A stretch of DNA of 64,000 bases from Thauera humireducens (GTDB lineage: Bacteria > Pseudomonadota > Gammaproteobacteria > Burkholderiales > Rhodocyclaceae). The notes below the pieces were generated by a model. That model was not told the DNA's origin. It was given only the letters and a program-made list of their open reading frames with translations, and did no database searches. Location: positions 3,472,001-3,536,000 of the forward strand of contig NZ_CP014646.1 of the NCBI RefSeq assembly GCF_001051995.2. The letters are read 5' to 3'. Both the position numbers and the translations under genes were made by a program. How positions within the stretch are numbered: the first letter of the stretch is position 1; each line of letters begins with the position of its first letter. Of this stretch, positions 8,548-19,675 are shown one piece after another.

Positions 8548-10281
8548 TCAGCGCCGATGGCGGCCGCCGAACAACTGCACGATGTCGAAGAACAGTTCGT
8601 TGTCCAGCCCGCGCGTCATGTCGGTGGCCAGGCAACGGCGATAGAAGGGGCTGAGGTCGAGGCCGACGCCGAGGCCGAGGATCTCCACGGCGCCCTGCTG
8701 CTCGCGGCGTGCGACCACGTCCTTGAGGTGGTTGTCGAGGTAGAAGGGGTCGTTGGCCAGCCCGGTCGCGCCGTCGGCCGGGCAGCCGTCGGAGATCACG
8801 ACCAGGATGCGCCGCGCCTCGCCGCGCGCCAGCATGCGGTTGCACGCCCAGTCCACCGCCTCGCCGTCGATGCCCTCGCGGAACAGGTCGGCCTTGAACA
8901 GCGCGGCGATGTCGGTGCGTGCCCGCCGCCAGCTGCGGTCGGCGTCCTTGAACACCATGTGGCAGACCTCGTTCAGGCGACCCGGGCGGGGCGGGCGGCC
9001 GCGGGCGAGCCATTCACGATGGGGGCGGCCACCGTTCCATGCACCGGTGGTGAAGCCGAGCAGTTCGGTGCGCACGCCCACCATCTCGAGCGCGCGGATC
9101 ATGAGGTCGACCATCATCGCCACCGGCTCGATGTGCGCCTTCATCGAGCCGGAGCAATCGAGCAGGAAGCTCACCAGGCAGTCGGCCGCCGGCTTGTACT
9201 GCTCCTGCCGGAACAGGCGGCGCTCGGTCGGCGAGCTCACGAGCTGGCTCAGGCGGCGGCCGTCGATGTGGCCTTCTTCCTCGCCGAACAGCCAGCCGTC
9301 GCGCTGCGGCTCGGCGAGGATGGCGGCGAACAGGCGCGCCAGCCGCGGCAGGTTGATGCCCTGGGCGGCGATGCGCTTGTCCAGGCGCTCGCGGTACTCG
9401 CGCAGCAGGGCCTTGCGCACCAGCGTGCCGGCCTGCACCTCGGTGTCGTAGCGGGTGGTGAACACGCGGTAGGCCTGTTCGGCGTCCTCGAAGGCCTTGC
9501 TGTGGCCGGTGACGGCCGCGGCGATGCCGTTGTCGTCGCCTTCGTCACGGTCGAAGTCGAGCAGCAGGGCGAAGCCGCGCCGGATCTCCTCGTCCTTCGC
9601 TTCGGCCCCCTCGTCGCCGGCCGAAGCGGCGGTCTCAGCATGGATCGTCTCGGCCACGATGCGCGCGATCTCCAGCGCATGGGCTGCGAAGCGGCGCTGG
9701 TCGTGGCGATTGCGGCGGATGCCGGCGAGCGCGCTGCCGAGCTGGGAGACGAGCGAGAAGCGGGTGCTCTCGATGTAGTCCTCGGTTTCCTCCAGCACCG
9801 GCCTGGTGGTCAGCCGCGACCAGCAGATCTGCGCCACGGTGTACAGCAGAATGCCGAGCCGCCCCTCGGTGAGGCCGGACCGGTAGAAGGCGCGCGACCA
9901 GTTCTCGAAGCGGTGGTGCAGGTTGGCGGCCATGCCCGGCATGTCGGCCGGTACGAGGGTTTCGACGCGCAGCTGCTCGAGCAGCTCGAACAGCAGGCGC
10001 TCGATCGGGTCGGCGGGGCACAGGCTGCGGTGCAGCTCGGCGTCCGAATGCAGCAGGCGCAGCGCCATGCCGTCGGCGGCGGCGCGACAGTCGGCGAAGT
10101 CGTCGTGGTCGGGGTCGATGCGCAGGTGCGGCGCATGCATCGGCAGCGGCCGCGATCCGCGGTGCAGGCGCCGGCCGCGGTAGTGCAGGCTTGCGTCCCC
10201 GGTCAGTGCGCGCAGGCTGGCGGCGCACAGTTCCTCGACCTTCTGCTGCCGCTTCGCGTTCTGCTGCGCCGTCGCCATCAT
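8548..10281 (-). CDS. cobT: CobT-like VWA protein (cobaltochelatase CobT family)
   Basis: A 577-residue CobT-type protein. The N-terminal half is helical with a short acidic stretch (DRDEGDDNG). The C-terminal von Willebrand A domain begins near residue 365 with the metal site LLDCSGSM and continues with [10 protein letters not shown]. In aerobic cobalamin synthesis CobT works with the AAA+ protein CobS and the large subunit CobN to insert cobalt. Its start overlaps the CobS-like stop as ATGA (10278-10281); a second ATG at 10278 is equally possible. No cobN or other cob gene is in the window, so the CobST pair may serve another client here. Confidence 0.82.
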   Translation of the reverse strand: MMATAQQNAKRQQKVEELCAASLRALTGDASLHYRGRRLHRGSRPLPMHAPHLRIDPDHDDFADCRAAADGMALRLLHSDAELHRSLCPADPIERLLFELLEQLRVETLVPADMPGMAANLHHRFENWSRAFYRSGLTEGRLGILLYTVAQICWSRLTTRPVLEETEDYIESTRFSLVSQLGSALAGIRRNRHDQRRFAAHALEIARIVAETIHAETAASAGDEGAEAKDEEIRRGFALLLDFDRDEGDDNGIAAAVTGHSKAFEDAEQAYRVFTTRYDTEVQAGTLVRKALLREYRERLDKRIAAQGINLPRLARLFAAILAEPQRDGWLFGEEEGHIDGRRLSQLVSSPTERRLFRQEQYKPAADCLVSFLLDCSGSMKAHIEPVAMMVDLMIRALEMVGVRTELLGFTTGAWNGGRPHREWLARGRPPRPGRLNEVCHMVFKDADRSWRRARTDIAALFKADLFREGIDGEAVDWACNRMLARGEARRILVVISDGCPADGATGLANDPFYLDNHLKDVVARREQQGAVEILGLGVGLDLSPFYRRCLATDMTRGLDNELFFDIVQLFGGRHRR

Positions 10282-11258
10282 TGCGCTTCCGAGCTGCGCA
10301 TCCAGGACTCGTCCAGTTCCTCGCCGAAGCAGCGCTGGTAGTACTCGGCGACGATCGGGCGCTCGACCTCGTCGCACTTGTTGAGGAAGGACAGGCGGAA
10401 CGCCAGTGCGGGGTTGCGGAAGATCTCGCAGTTCTCGGCCCAGGTGATGACCGTGCGCGGCGACATCAGCGTGGAGAGGTCGCCGGCGGCGAAGCCCTTG
10501 CGGGTGAGGTCGGCGACCGCGACCATCGAGGCGATCAGCTTGCGGCCCTTGTCGTAGTTCTTGCCCGGCACGCGCGCCAGCACGATCGCCACTTCCTCGT
10601 CGCGCGGCAGGTAGTTCAGCGTGGCGACGATGTTCCAGCGGTCCATCTGGGCGTGGTTCAGTACCTGGGTACCGTGGTACAGGCCCGTCAGGTTGCCGAG
10701 GCCGACGGTGTTGGCGGTGGCGAACAGACGGAACCAGGGGTGGGGGTGGATCACGCGGTTCTGGTCGAGCAGGGTGAACTTGCCGTCGCGTTCGAGGATG
10801 CGCTGGATCACGAACATCACGTCGGGGCGGCCGGCGTCGTACTCGTCGAAGATCAGCGCGACCGGGCGCTGCAGCGCCCAGGGCACGATGCCTTCCTGGA
10901 ATTCCGTCACCTGGAGGCCGTCGCGCACGACGATCGCGTCCTTGCCGACGAGGTCGAGGCGGCTGATGTGGCCGTCCAGGTTCACCCGCACGCAGGGCCA
11001 GTTCAGGCGCGCGGCCACCTGTTCGATATGGGTGGACTTGCCGGTGCCGTGCAGACCCTGCACCATCACCCGGCGGTTGCGGCTGAAACCGGCGAGGATG
11101 GCCAGGGTGACGTCCGGATTGAAACGGTAGGCGTCATCGACGTCCGGCACGTGGTCGTCCCGCTCGGCGAAAGCCGGCACCTTGAGATCGCTGTCGATCC
11201 CGAACACTTCGCGCACCGACACCATCAGGTCGGGGCGGCTCGACACACTTTCCGTCAC
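10278..11258 (-). CDS. cobS: CobS-like AAA+ ATPase (cobaltochelatase CobS family)
   Basis: A 326-residue AAA+ ATPase close to CobS throughout: [16 protein letters not shown] at the N-terminus, Walker A HGTGKST near residue 75, Walker [11 protein letters not shown] near 137, sensor region [11 protein letters not shown] and [20 protein letters not shown] near the end. I chose the GTG start at 11258 because GAGGAG lies six bases upstream and the protein then begins like CobS; upstream codons give Arg-rich junk. It leads the operon that diverges from xsc across a 242-base promoter region. CobS normally hexamerises and pairs with CobT. Confidence 0.87.
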   Translation of the reverse strand: MTESVSSRPDLMVSVREVFGIDSDLKVPAFAERDDHVPDVDDAYRFNPDVTLAILAGFSRNRRVMVQGLHGTGKSTHIEQVAARLNWPCVRVNLDGHISRLDLVGKDAIVVRDGLQVTEFQEGIVPWALQRPVALIFDEYDAGRPDVMFVIQRILERDGKFTLLDQNRVIHPHPWFRLFATANTVGLGNLTGLYHGTQVLNHAQMDRWNIVATLNYLPRDEEVAIVLARVPGKNYDKGRKLIASMVAVADLTRKGFAAGDLSTLMSPRTVITWAENCEIFRNPALAFRLSFLNKCDEVERPIVAEYYQRCFGEELDESWMRSSEAQ

Positions 11259-11403
11259 GCCAGTCTCCTCGTGTTTCCCTTGCTTGCTGCGCGCCCGCGG
11301 GCTGCGCCGCCGCTTCATCGCCGGGTGCCGATTGCAGCCGGTGATGCATCATAGACGAGTTTCAAAAAAACATTCAATGCGTACCGTTTTTTAAAATTTG
11401 TCG

Positions 11404-11432
11404 TTGACCTTTTAGGTTTGGGGTCCTAGAGT
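11404..11432 (+). promoter_or_regulatory. Candidate sigma-70 promoter of xsc
   Basis: TTGACC (11404-11409) and TAGAGT (11427-11432) are spaced by 17 bp and lie about 70 bases before the xsc start codon. The area is AT-rich compared with its surroundings. Motif match only. Confidence 0.45.
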
Positions 11433-11451
11433 TCGTTTGCGCATCTCGGAT

Positions 11452-11472
11452 ATCGGAACTTTTTGTACCGAT
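11452..11472. promoter_or_regulatory. Inverted repeat in the xsc leader
   Basis: ATCGGAAC (11452-11459) and GTACCGAT (11465-11472) are reverse complements with one mismatch around TTTTT. The site lies 28 bases before xsc and just downstream of the predicted start point. It could be a repressor site or an mRNA stem. Confidence 0.45.
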
Positions 11473-11500
11473 TTGAACGAACATAAACCGGAGACCTTCC

Positions 11501-13324
11501 ATGAGCCAGACCCAGACGCTGCCCGACGGCCGCACGATTCCCAGCGGCCCGACTAAGATGACCCCCTCCGAAGCCTTCGTCGAAACTCTGGTGGCCAATG
11601 GCGTCACCGACATGTTCGGCATCATGGGCTCGGCCTTCATGGACGCGATGGACATTTTCGCGCCGGCCGGGATCCGGCTGATTCCGGTGGTGCACGAGCA
11701 GGGCGCGGGCCACATGGCCGACGGCTACTCGCGGGTGTCGGGTCGCCACGGCGTGGTGATCGGGCAGAACGGCCCGGGGATCAGCAACTGCGTGACGGCG
11801 ATCGGCGCGGCGTACTGGGCGCACAGCCCGGTGGTGATCGTGACGCCGGAGACGGGCACGATGGGCATGGGCCTGGGCGGCTTCCAGGAATGCAACCAGC
11901 TGCCGATGTTCCAGGAGTTCACGAAGTACCAGGGCCACGTGACCCACCCGGCGCGCATGGCCGAGTACACCGGGCGCTGCTTCGACCGCGCGATGAGCGA
12001 GATGGGTCCGACGCAGCTGAACATTCCGCGCGACTACTTCTACGGCGAGATCACCTGCGAGATTCCGAAGCCGCAGCGCCTGGAGCGCGGCGCCGGTGGC
12101 GAGCAAAGCCTGAATGAAGCGGCCGAGCTGCTGGCCAAGGCCAAGTTCCCGGTGATCATCTCGGGCGGCGGCGTGGTGATGGCCGACGCGGTCGAGGAGT
12201 GCAAGGCGCTGGCCGAGCGGCTGGGCGCGCCGGTGGTCAACAGCTACCTGCACAACGACTCGTTCCCGGCGAGCCACCCGCTGTGGTGCGGCCCGCTGGG
12301 CTACCAGGGCTCGAAGGCGGCGATGAAGCTGATCAGCCAGGCCGACGTGGTGGTGGCGCTGGGCTCGCGCCTGGGGCCGTTCGGCACGCTGCCGCAGCAC
12401 GGCATGGACTACTGGCCGAAGAACGCGAAGATCATCCAGATCGACGCGGACAACAAGATGCTGGGTCTGGTGAAGAAGATCTCGGTGGGCATCTGCGGCG
12501 ACGCCAAGGCGGCGGCCAAGGCCCTGGCGTGGCGCCTGACCGGGCGCGAGCTCGACTGCGACGCGACGCGCGAGCAGCGCTTCGAGAAGATCCAGGCCGA
12601 GAAGGCGGCGTGGGAGAAGGAGCTGGACGAGTGGACGCACGAGCGCGACCCGTTCAGCCTGGACATGATCGAAGAGAACGCCAAGGAGAAGCCGTTCTCG
12701 GGCGGCGAGTACCTGCACCCGCGTCAGGTGCTGCGCGAGCTGGAGAAGGCGATGCCCGAAGACGTGATGGTGTCGACCGACATCGGCAACATCAACTCGG
12801 TGGCCAACAGCTACCTGCGCTTCGAGAAGCCGCGCAGCTTCTTTGCGGCGATGAGCTTCGGCAACTGCGGCTACGCGTTCCCGACCATCATCGGCGCCAA
12901 GGTGGCCGCACCGCACCGCCCGGCGGTGTCGTACGCCGGAGACGGCGCGTGGGGCATGAGCCTGATGGAGACGATGACCTGCGTGCGTCACAACATTCCG
13001 GTGACGGCGGTGGTGTTCCACAACCGTCAGTGGGGCGCGGAGAAGAAGAATCAGGTGGACTTCTACAACCGTCGCTTCGTGGCCGGTGAGCTGGACAACC
13101 AGAGCTTTGCCGAGATCGCGCGCTCGATGGGTGCGGAGGGGGTCACGGTGGATCGTCTGGAGGACGTGGGTCCGGCGCTGAAGAAGGCGATCGATCTGCA
13201 GATGAACCACGGCAAGACGACGATCATCGAGATCATGTGCACGCGCGAGCTGGGCGACCCGTTCCGTCGTGACGCGCTCTCCAAGCCGGTGCGCTTCCTG
13301 GAGAAGTACAAGGACTACGTCTGA
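11501..13324 (+). CDS. xsc: Sulfoacetaldehyde acetyltransferase
   Basis: This thiamine-diphosphate enzyme (EC 2.3.3.15) converts sulfoacetaldehyde and phosphate to acetyl phosphate and sulfite. It is the point where taurine and isethionate breakdown join. The 607-residue product has the three-domain ThDP fold: the activating Glu in VVHEQGAGHMADGYSR near residue 66, central domain about 210-350, and the ThDP motif starting GDGAWGMS near residue 484 and ending at FHNR. FGIMGSAFMDAMDIF near the N-terminus is typical of Xsc rather than acetolactate synthase. The start has CGGAGA at 11489-11494. Codon use is strongly biased to GC endings, consistent with high expression. No pta or ackA gene follows in the window. 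Confidence 0.96.
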   Translation: MSQTQTLPDGRTIPSGPTKMTPSEAFVETLVANGVTDMFGIMGSAFMDAMDIFAPAGIRLIPVVHEQGAGHMADGYSRVSGRHGVVIGQNGPGISNCVTAIGAAYWAHSPVVIVTPETGTMGMGLGGFQECNQLPMFQEFTKYQGHVTHPARMAEYTGRCFDRAMSEMGPTQLNIPRDYFYGEITCEIPKPQRLERGAGGEQSLNEAAELLAKAKFPVIISGGGVVMADAVEECKALAERLGAPVVNSYLHNDSFPASHPLWCGPLGYQGSKAAMKLISQADVVVALGSRLGPFGTLPQHGMDYWPKNAKIIQIDADNKMLGLVKKISVGICGDAKAAAKALAWRLTGRELDCDATREQRFEKIQAEKAAWEKELDEWTHERDPFSLDMIEENAKEKPFSGGEYLHPRQVLRELEKAMPEDVMVSTDIGNINSVANSYLRFEKPRSFFAAMSFGNCGYAFPTIIGAKVAAPHRPAVSYAGDGAWGMSLMETMTCVRHNIPVTAVVFHNRQWGAEKKNQVDFYNRRFVAGELDNQSFAEIARSMGAEGVTVDRLEDVGPALKKAIDLQMNHGKTTIIEIMCTRELGDPFRRDALSKPVRFLEKYKDYV

Positions 13325-13344
13325 GCGCGCCTGCTGTCCGAACT

Positions 13345-13381
13345 CCCGCCGCGCACTGCCCAAAGGCCAGGGCGCGGCGGG
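13345..13381 (+). terminator. Strong hairpin after xsc (attenuator or mRNA stabiliser)
   Basis: CCCGCCGCGC (13345-13354) pairs perfectly with GCGCGGCGGG (13372-13381), and an inner 6-bp near-match extends the stem. No U-run follows, so it may reduce rather than stop transcription into the exporter and thi genes, or protect the xsc message from 3' decay. Confidence 0.6.
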
Positions 13382-13432
13382 CTCATCGCTACACTTGCTG
13401 CCCCTGATAACCAGAACCGGAACGCGCTGCCC

Positions 13433-14473
13433 ATGAATGCCCCGACCAAGTCCCTGCCCGTGCCGATGTTTGCCGAATTCCGCAGGCTGCTGCCCGGATT
13501 CATGCTGTGCAGCGTGATCGGCATCACCGCCGCCTTCGTGTCCGATCACTACGGCGGCCCCAAATTCCTCTACGCGCTGCTGATCGGCATCGCCTTCCAT
13601 TTTCTGTCCGACAACGACAAGTGCATCCCGGGCATCGAGTTCTCGGCGAAGAAGCTGGTCCGCCTCGGTGTTGCCCTGCTGGGTGCGCGGATCGTGTTCA
13701 GCGACGTGTCCGATCTCGGCCTGGCCGGTGTCGGTGCGCTGGCAGGTGCCGTGGTGCTGACGATCGGCTTCGGCCTGATGATGGCCCGCATCCTCGGCCT
13801 GCCGTCCATGCTCGGCCTGCTCTCGGGTGGCGCGACCGGCATCTGCGGCATTTCCGCGGCGATGGCGATCTCCGCCACCTTGCCGCAGACCAAGGAGAAC
13901 GAGCACTACACCCTGCTCACCGCGATCGGCGTCGCAACGTTCTCAACCGCGGCCATGATCCTGTATCCGCTGGTGGTGACCGCCAGCGGCCTGTCGGTGA
14001 ACGAGGCCGGCATGTTCCTCGGCGGTTCCATCCATGACGTCGCCCAGGTGGTCGGTGCGGCCTTCATGATCTCGCCCTCGGTCGGCGATGCGGCCACGCT
14101 GGCCAAGATGTTCCGCGTCGCCATGCTGGTGCCGGTGGTGATGGTGTTCGCGCTGACCTTCCGCGCCGAGGCCGCGAAGGCCGGCGGTGCAGGTGGAAAG
14201 AAGGCGCCCCTGCTGCCCTTCTTCCTGATCGCGTTCGCCGGACTGGTCGTGATCAACAGCCTCGGCTGGATTCCGGCGCAGGCGGTCGAGGTGAGCTCGG
14301 ATGTATCGCGCTGGTGCCTGGTGATCTCGATCGCCGCGCTGGGGGTCAAGACCTCGTTCGAGAAGCTGGCTGCACTGGGCTGGAGGCCGATCGTGCTGCT
14401 GTCGAGCGAGACGCTGTTCATCGCCTTCTACATGCTCGCGATCGTTTTCCTGATGCGCCTGCTGTCCGCCTGA
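13433..14473 (+). CDS. UPF0324/YeiH-family membrane protein, putative sulfate/sulfite exporter
   Basis: A 346-residue inner-membrane protein with about ten helices. Conserved family features include VRLGVALLGARIVFSD, the Gly-rich GLLSGGATGICGISAAMAI, and the SIHDVAQVVGAAFMI segment. YeiH/UPF0324 proteins are annotated as putative sulfate exporters, and relatives near xsc have been proposed to remove the sulfite or sulfate produced. It lies 108 bases after xsc, behind a hairpin, and 21 bases before thiC. The substrate is inferred from context. Confidence 0.82.
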   Translation: MNAPTKSLPVPMFAEFRRLLPGFMLCSVIGITAAFVSDHYGGPKFLYALLIGIAFHFLSDNDKCIPGIEFSAKKLVRLGVALLGARIVFSDVSDLGLAGVGALAGAVVLTIGFGLMMARILGLPSMLGLLSGGATGICGISAAMAISATLPQTKENEHYTLLTAIGVATFSTAAMILYPLVVTASGLSVNEAGMFLGGSIHDVAQVVGAAFMISPSVGDAATLAKMFRVAMLVPVVMVFALTFRAEAAKAGGAGGKKAPLLPFFLIAFAGLVVINSLGWIPAQAVEVSSDVSRWCLVISIAALGVKTSFEKLAALGWRPIVLLSSETLFIAFYMLAIVFLMRLLSA

Positions 14474-16411
<1,938 letters not shown>

Positions 16412-16419
16412 CGACGATG

Positions 16420-16620
16420 ATGACAGTGACCTTCAATGGACAGACCCATGCGTTGATGTACCGCATGACGGTGCGCGACATGCTCGAACACATGGGCCTT
16501 GCCGGCAAGCGGGTGGCCGTGGAGCGTAACGGCCGGGTGGTGCCGCGTGCCGAGCATGGCGAGATCCTGCTGTTCGACGGCGACCGCCTGGAAGTGATTG
16601 CCGCGGTCGGCGGTGGCTGA
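16420..16620 (+). CDS. thiS: Sulfur carrier protein ThiS
   Basis: A 66-residue ubiquitin-like protein ending in Gly-Gly (AAVGGG), the site that is adenylated and thiocarboxylated to give sulfur for the thiazole ring. NGQTHAL near the start and [15 protein letters not shown] in the middle are typical. The start is uncertain: ATG codons at 16417 and 16420 and a GTG at 16408 are in frame. No clear ribosome site is seen, so translation is probably coupled to thiC, which ends at 16411. Confidence 0.92.
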   Translation: MTVTFNGQTHALMYRMTVRDMLEHMGLAGKRVAVERNGRVVPRAEHGEILLFDGDRLEVIAAVGGG

Positions 16621-16658
16621 CGCGTGCGGTGAAGCTCGATACCAAACAGGAGACAGCA

Positions 16659-17453
16659 ATGAACGACCCTTTGATCATCGCCGGCAAGACCTACGCTTCG
16701 CGGCTGCTGGTGGGCACCGGCAAGTACCGGGATTTCGACGAAACCCGCGCGGCGGTCGAGGCTAGCGGTGCCGAGATCGTCACCGTCGCCATCCGCCGCA
16801 CCAACATCGGCCAGCATGCGGGCGAGCCCAGCCTGCTCGACTACCTGCCGCCCTCGCGCTACACCTACCTGCCCAACACGGCGGGCTGTTACACCGCCGA
16901 GGACGCGGTGCGTACCCTGCGACTGGCGCGTGAATTGCTGGATGGCCATGCCCTGGTCAAGCTCGAGGTGCTGGGCGACCCGCAGAACCTGTTCCCCAAC
17001 ATGCCCGAGACCCTCAAGGCGGCGGAGACGCTCGTCCGTGAAGGCTTCGAGGTCATGGTGTATTGTTCGGACGATCCGATCCAGGCGCGCATGCTCGAGG
17101 ACATCGGTTGCGTCGCGGTGATGCCGCTGGCCTCGATCATCGGTTCGGGCATGGGCATCCTCAATCCGTGGAACCTGCGCCTGATCATCGACAAGGCGCG
17201 GGTGCCGGTGCTGGTCGATGCCGGCGTCGGTACCGCCTCGGATGCCGCGATCGCGATGGAACTGGGCTGCGACGCGGTGCTGATGAACTCGGCGATCTCC
17301 CATGCGCGCAACCCGGTGCTGATGGCCAGCGCGATGAAGAAGGCCGTGCAGGCCGGGCGCGAGGCCCACCTCGCCGGGCGCATGCCGCGCAAGCTCTACA
17401 TGGCCGAACCTTCCTCGCCGACCGAGGGCTTGCTGACAGCGCTCGCCGCGTGA
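16659..17453 (+). CDS. thiG: Thiazole synthase
   Basis: ThiG (EC 2.8.1.10) builds the thiazole phosphate of thiamine from deoxyxylulose phosphate, dehydroglycine and ThiS thiocarboxylate. The 264-residue TIM barrel starts [21 protein letters not shown], has IRRTNIGQ, the active-site Lys region VKLEVLGD, and the phosphate-binding [21 protein letters not shown]. The ATG at 16659 has CAGGAGA upstream and is preferred to a GTG 30 bases earlier. It closes the thiC-thiS-thiG set; thiE, thiD and thiO are not in the window. Confidence 0.96.
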   Translation: MNDPLIIAGKTYASRLLVGTGKYRDFDETRAAVEASGAEIVTVAIRRTNIGQHAGEPSLLDYLPPSRYTYLPNTAGCYTAEDAVRTLRLARELLDGHALVKLEVLGDPQNLFPNMPETLKAAETLVREGFEVMVYCSDDPIQARMLEDIGCVAVMPLASIIGSGMGILNPWNLRLIIDKARVPVLVDAGVGTASDAAIAMELGCDAVLMNSAISHARNPVLMASAMKKAVQAGREAHLAGRMPRKLYMAEPSSPTEGLLTALAA

Positions 17454-17499
17454 GGGTTTGCGGCCGGGCCGTGCCGGCGTTGGCGGGAAGAAGACGATC

Positions 17500-18999
17500 A
17501 TGAGCAGCAAGATGAGCGGGACGATGTGGAATCAGTTCTTTCAGCGCTGGGCCGGGAACGGCCTCAGCCTGCAGGGGCAGATCCGCCAGATGCTGGTGTC
17601 GGCCATCCTCGACGGCCAGTTGCCGCTCGAGCTGCCGATCCCGTCGAGCCGCGAGATGGCGGCGCAACTCGACGTTGCGCGCAACACGGTGGTGATCGCC
17701 TACCAGCAGCTGGTTGACGAGGGCTACCTGGTTTCGCGAGAGCGCAAGGGATACTTCGTCAATCCGAACATCCTCGCCGGTCGCGTGGCGCCCCCCAAGA
17801 CGCAGGCGGAGGCGGTGGGGTATTCGCCGGAGTGGTCGCGCCGCTTCCGCTTCCGGCCGACGCTGCAGCGCAACATCCGCAAGCGCGCGGACTGGCAGCG
17901 CTTTCCCTATCCCTTCGTATACGGGCAGTTCGATGCCGGCCTGTTCCCGACCGCGGACTGGCGCGAGTGCTGCATGAAGACCCTGAGCGTGCTCGAGATC
18001 GGCGAGTGGGCCCAGGACATGATCCTGCGCGACGATGATTCGCTGGTGCAGCAGATCCGTACGCGGGTGCTGCCGCGGCGCGGGGTGTGGGCCGACGATG
18101 ACGAGATCGTGATCACGGTCGGGACCCAGCAGGCGCTGTACCTGCTGGCCGACCTGCTGGTCAGCACCGATACCCCGGTGGGGATGGAGAACCCCGGGTA
18201 TCCCGACGCGCGCAACATCTTCAGCAGCCGCAGCGAGCGCATCGTCGACCTCAAGGTCGATGAGGGCGGCCTCGTCGTCGATGCCGCGCTGGGCGGTTGC
18301 GACTATGTGTACGTGACGCCCAGTCACCAATGCCCGACCACCGTGACGATGCCCCTCGAGCGGCGTGAAGCCCTGTTGCGCATGGCCGACGAGGCCGACT
18401 TCATCCTCATCGAGGACGACTACGAGAGCGAGAACCGGACCGAGGGCGAGGCGATTCCGGCGCTCAAGAGCCTGGATCGCAGCGGCCGCGTGATCTACAT
18501 CGGCAGCTTGTCGAAGACCCTGGCGCCCGGGGTGCGCCTGGGCTATGTGGTCGGCCCCGCCGAGGTGATCCGCGAGCTGCGCGGCGCCCGTCGCCTCAAC
18601 CTGCGCCACCCCACCGCCTACATGCAGCGCGTGTTCGCGCTCTTCCTGTCGCTCGGACATTACGACGCCCTCTTGCGCCGGCTCTCGCACGCCCATCAGG
18701 AGCGGGCGAGGGCGCTTGCCGCCGCGCTCGCGGCGCGCCTGCCCGAACTGCGGCCGGTGCCGATTTCGGGCGGCTCGTCGTGCTGGGTGGAAGGGCCAAC
18801 CTGGCTCGACGCCGAGGCGCTCGCGCTCGCGGCCGAGCCGCATGGGGTGCTGATCGAGCCCGGCAACGTCTTCTTCAGCGCATCCACGCCGACCCGGAAC
18901 TGCCTGCGTCTCGGATTCTCCGCGATCGCCACCGAGCGCATCGAGGAGGGCGTCGAGCGCCTGGCGATCGCGTTGCGCGAACTCGCGCCCCGGGGCTGA
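17500..18999 (+). CDS. tauR: MocR/GntR-family PLP-dependent regulator, probable TauR
   Basis: A 499-residue MocR-type regulator: GntR winged helix at about residues 15-80 (SSREMAAQLDVARNTVVIAYQQL) joined to an aminotransferase-fold domain at 120-490. The PLP lysine motif SLSKTLAPGVRLGY lies near residue 339, and EDDYESE is the conserved acidic patch. TauR of this family activates taurine genes. The gene directly precedes tauX on the same strand, and two TauR-like boxes lie between them. The start at 17500 is chosen over an in-frame codon at 17458; GGGAAGAAG precedes it. Confidence 0.85.
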   Translation: MSSKMSGTMWNQFFQRWAGNGLSLQGQIRQMLVSAILDGQLPLELPIPSSREMAAQLDVARNTVVIAYQQLVDEGYLVSRERKGYFVNPNILAGRVAPPKTQAEAVGYSPEWSRRFRFRPTLQRNIRKRADWQRFPYPFVYGQFDAGLFPTADWRECCMKTLSVLEIGEWAQDMILRDDDSLVQQIRTRVLPRRGVWADDDEIVITVGTQQALYLLADLLVSTDTPVGMENPGYPDARNIFSSRSERIVDLKVDEGGLVVDAALGGCDYVYVTPSHQCPTTVTMPLERREALLRMADEADFILIEDDYESENRTEGEAIPALKSLDRSGRVIYIGSLSKTLAPGVRLGYVVGPAEVIRELRGARRLNLRHPTAYMQRVFALFLSLGHYDALLRRLSHAHQERARALAAALAARLPELRPVPISGGSSCWVEGPTWLDAEALALAAEPHGVLIEPGNVFFSASTPTRNCLRLGFSAIATERIEEGVERLAIALRELAPRG

Positions 19000-19127
19000 G
19001 GGCCGGCGCTGGTCGCGTGCGCCGCGCTTGTCGTCGCATGCCCGGCAGTCCCACGGAGAACGCCTGGAACGAAGCTGCGGGACATTCCCCTGCACGGCGG
19101 AACTCGTTTGGGCCAGCTGTCTTCGCG

Positions 19128-19160
19128 CTGGACCAAACGATTGCAGCCAAGTGGACCTAA
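19128..19160 (+). promoter_or_regulatory. Two direct TauR-box-like repeats upstream of tauX
   Basis: CTGGACCAAA (19128-19137) and GTGGACCTAA (19151-19160) each match nine of ten positions of the published TauR box CTGGACYTAA (Rhodobacter capsulatus). They are in the same orientation, 23 bp apart start to start, about two DNA turns, as expected for a MocR dimer. They end 98 bases before tauX. Confidence 0.75.
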
Positions 19161-19258
19161 GGGATTAATCCAGTGATGTCTATGATAAGGATCATGAATG
19201 AACGAGGTGCGCCGACTGGCGGCGAGCACCAAATTTCGCCCTTTCTGAGGAGATCCGC

Positions 19259-19645
19259 ATGAGTCAACCTACTGTAGAGTTCCTGAAGGCTTTCGGCGAC
19301 GCCTGGAACCGTCACGATATCGAGGCCCTGATGAGCATGATGGACGACGACTGCGTCTTCCATGCGGTCGCCGGCCCCGATCTGATGGGCAAGAGCTTCG
19401 TCGGTCGCGACGAGGTTCGCGCGGGTTTCGAGCTTGCCTGGAAGACTTTCCCTGACGCTGCCTGGCTGGATGGCGAGCATTTCGTCGTCGGCGATCGTGG
19501 CGTATCCGAGACCACCTTCTGCGGCACCAAGGCCGACGGTACCCGCATCGAGGCGCGCATGGTGGATGTCTTCACCTTCCGCAACGGCAAGATCGCGATC
19601 AAGAACGCCTTCCGCAAGGATCGTCCGCCGGTTTCCGGCGCCTGA
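19259..19645 (+). CDS. tauX: Taurine dehydrogenase small subunit (SnoaL/NTF2-like)
   Basis: A 128-residue NTF2/SnoaL-fold protein. It shows the conserved opening FLKAFGDAWNRHDIEALMSMM and central FVGRDEVRAGFELAWKTFPDA. TauX is the small partner of the FAD enzyme TauY in the dehydrogenase that oxidises taurine to sulfoacetaldehyde and ammonium. A good ribosome site (TGAGGAGA) precedes the ATG. It is followed after 30 bases by tauY and lies downstream of the TauR boxes. SnoaL folds have many roles; the call depends on tauY and tauKLM beside it. Confidence 0.85.
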   Translation: MSQPTVEFLKAFGDAWNRHDIEALMSMMDDDCVFHAVAGPDLMGKSFVGRDEVRAGFELAWKTFPDAAWLDGEHFVVGDRGVSETTFCGTKADGTRIEARMVDVFTFRNGKIAIKNAFRKDRPPVSGA

Positions 19646-19675
19646 TCCCGCGCACGCACGTCGAGGAGCCTGACC

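Noticed and set aside
13325..13432. Possible TPP riboswitch before the exporter-thiC genes
   Set aside because: No CUGAGA/ACCUGAU core pairing was found; only a 10-bp GC hairpin and an unrelated CTGATAACCAG stretch are present.
11426..13906. A very long minus-strand open frame (826 codons) opposite xsc
   Set aside because: It is an antisense shadow produced by the GC-rich third positions of xsc. The predicted protein is His/Arg/Gln-rich without any family pattern, while xsc has intact motifs throughout.
19129..19145. Sigma-54-like sequence TGGACCAAACGATTGCA upstream of tauX
   Set aside because: The spacing between GG and GC is 11, not 10, and the first part coincides with a TauR box, which explains it better.
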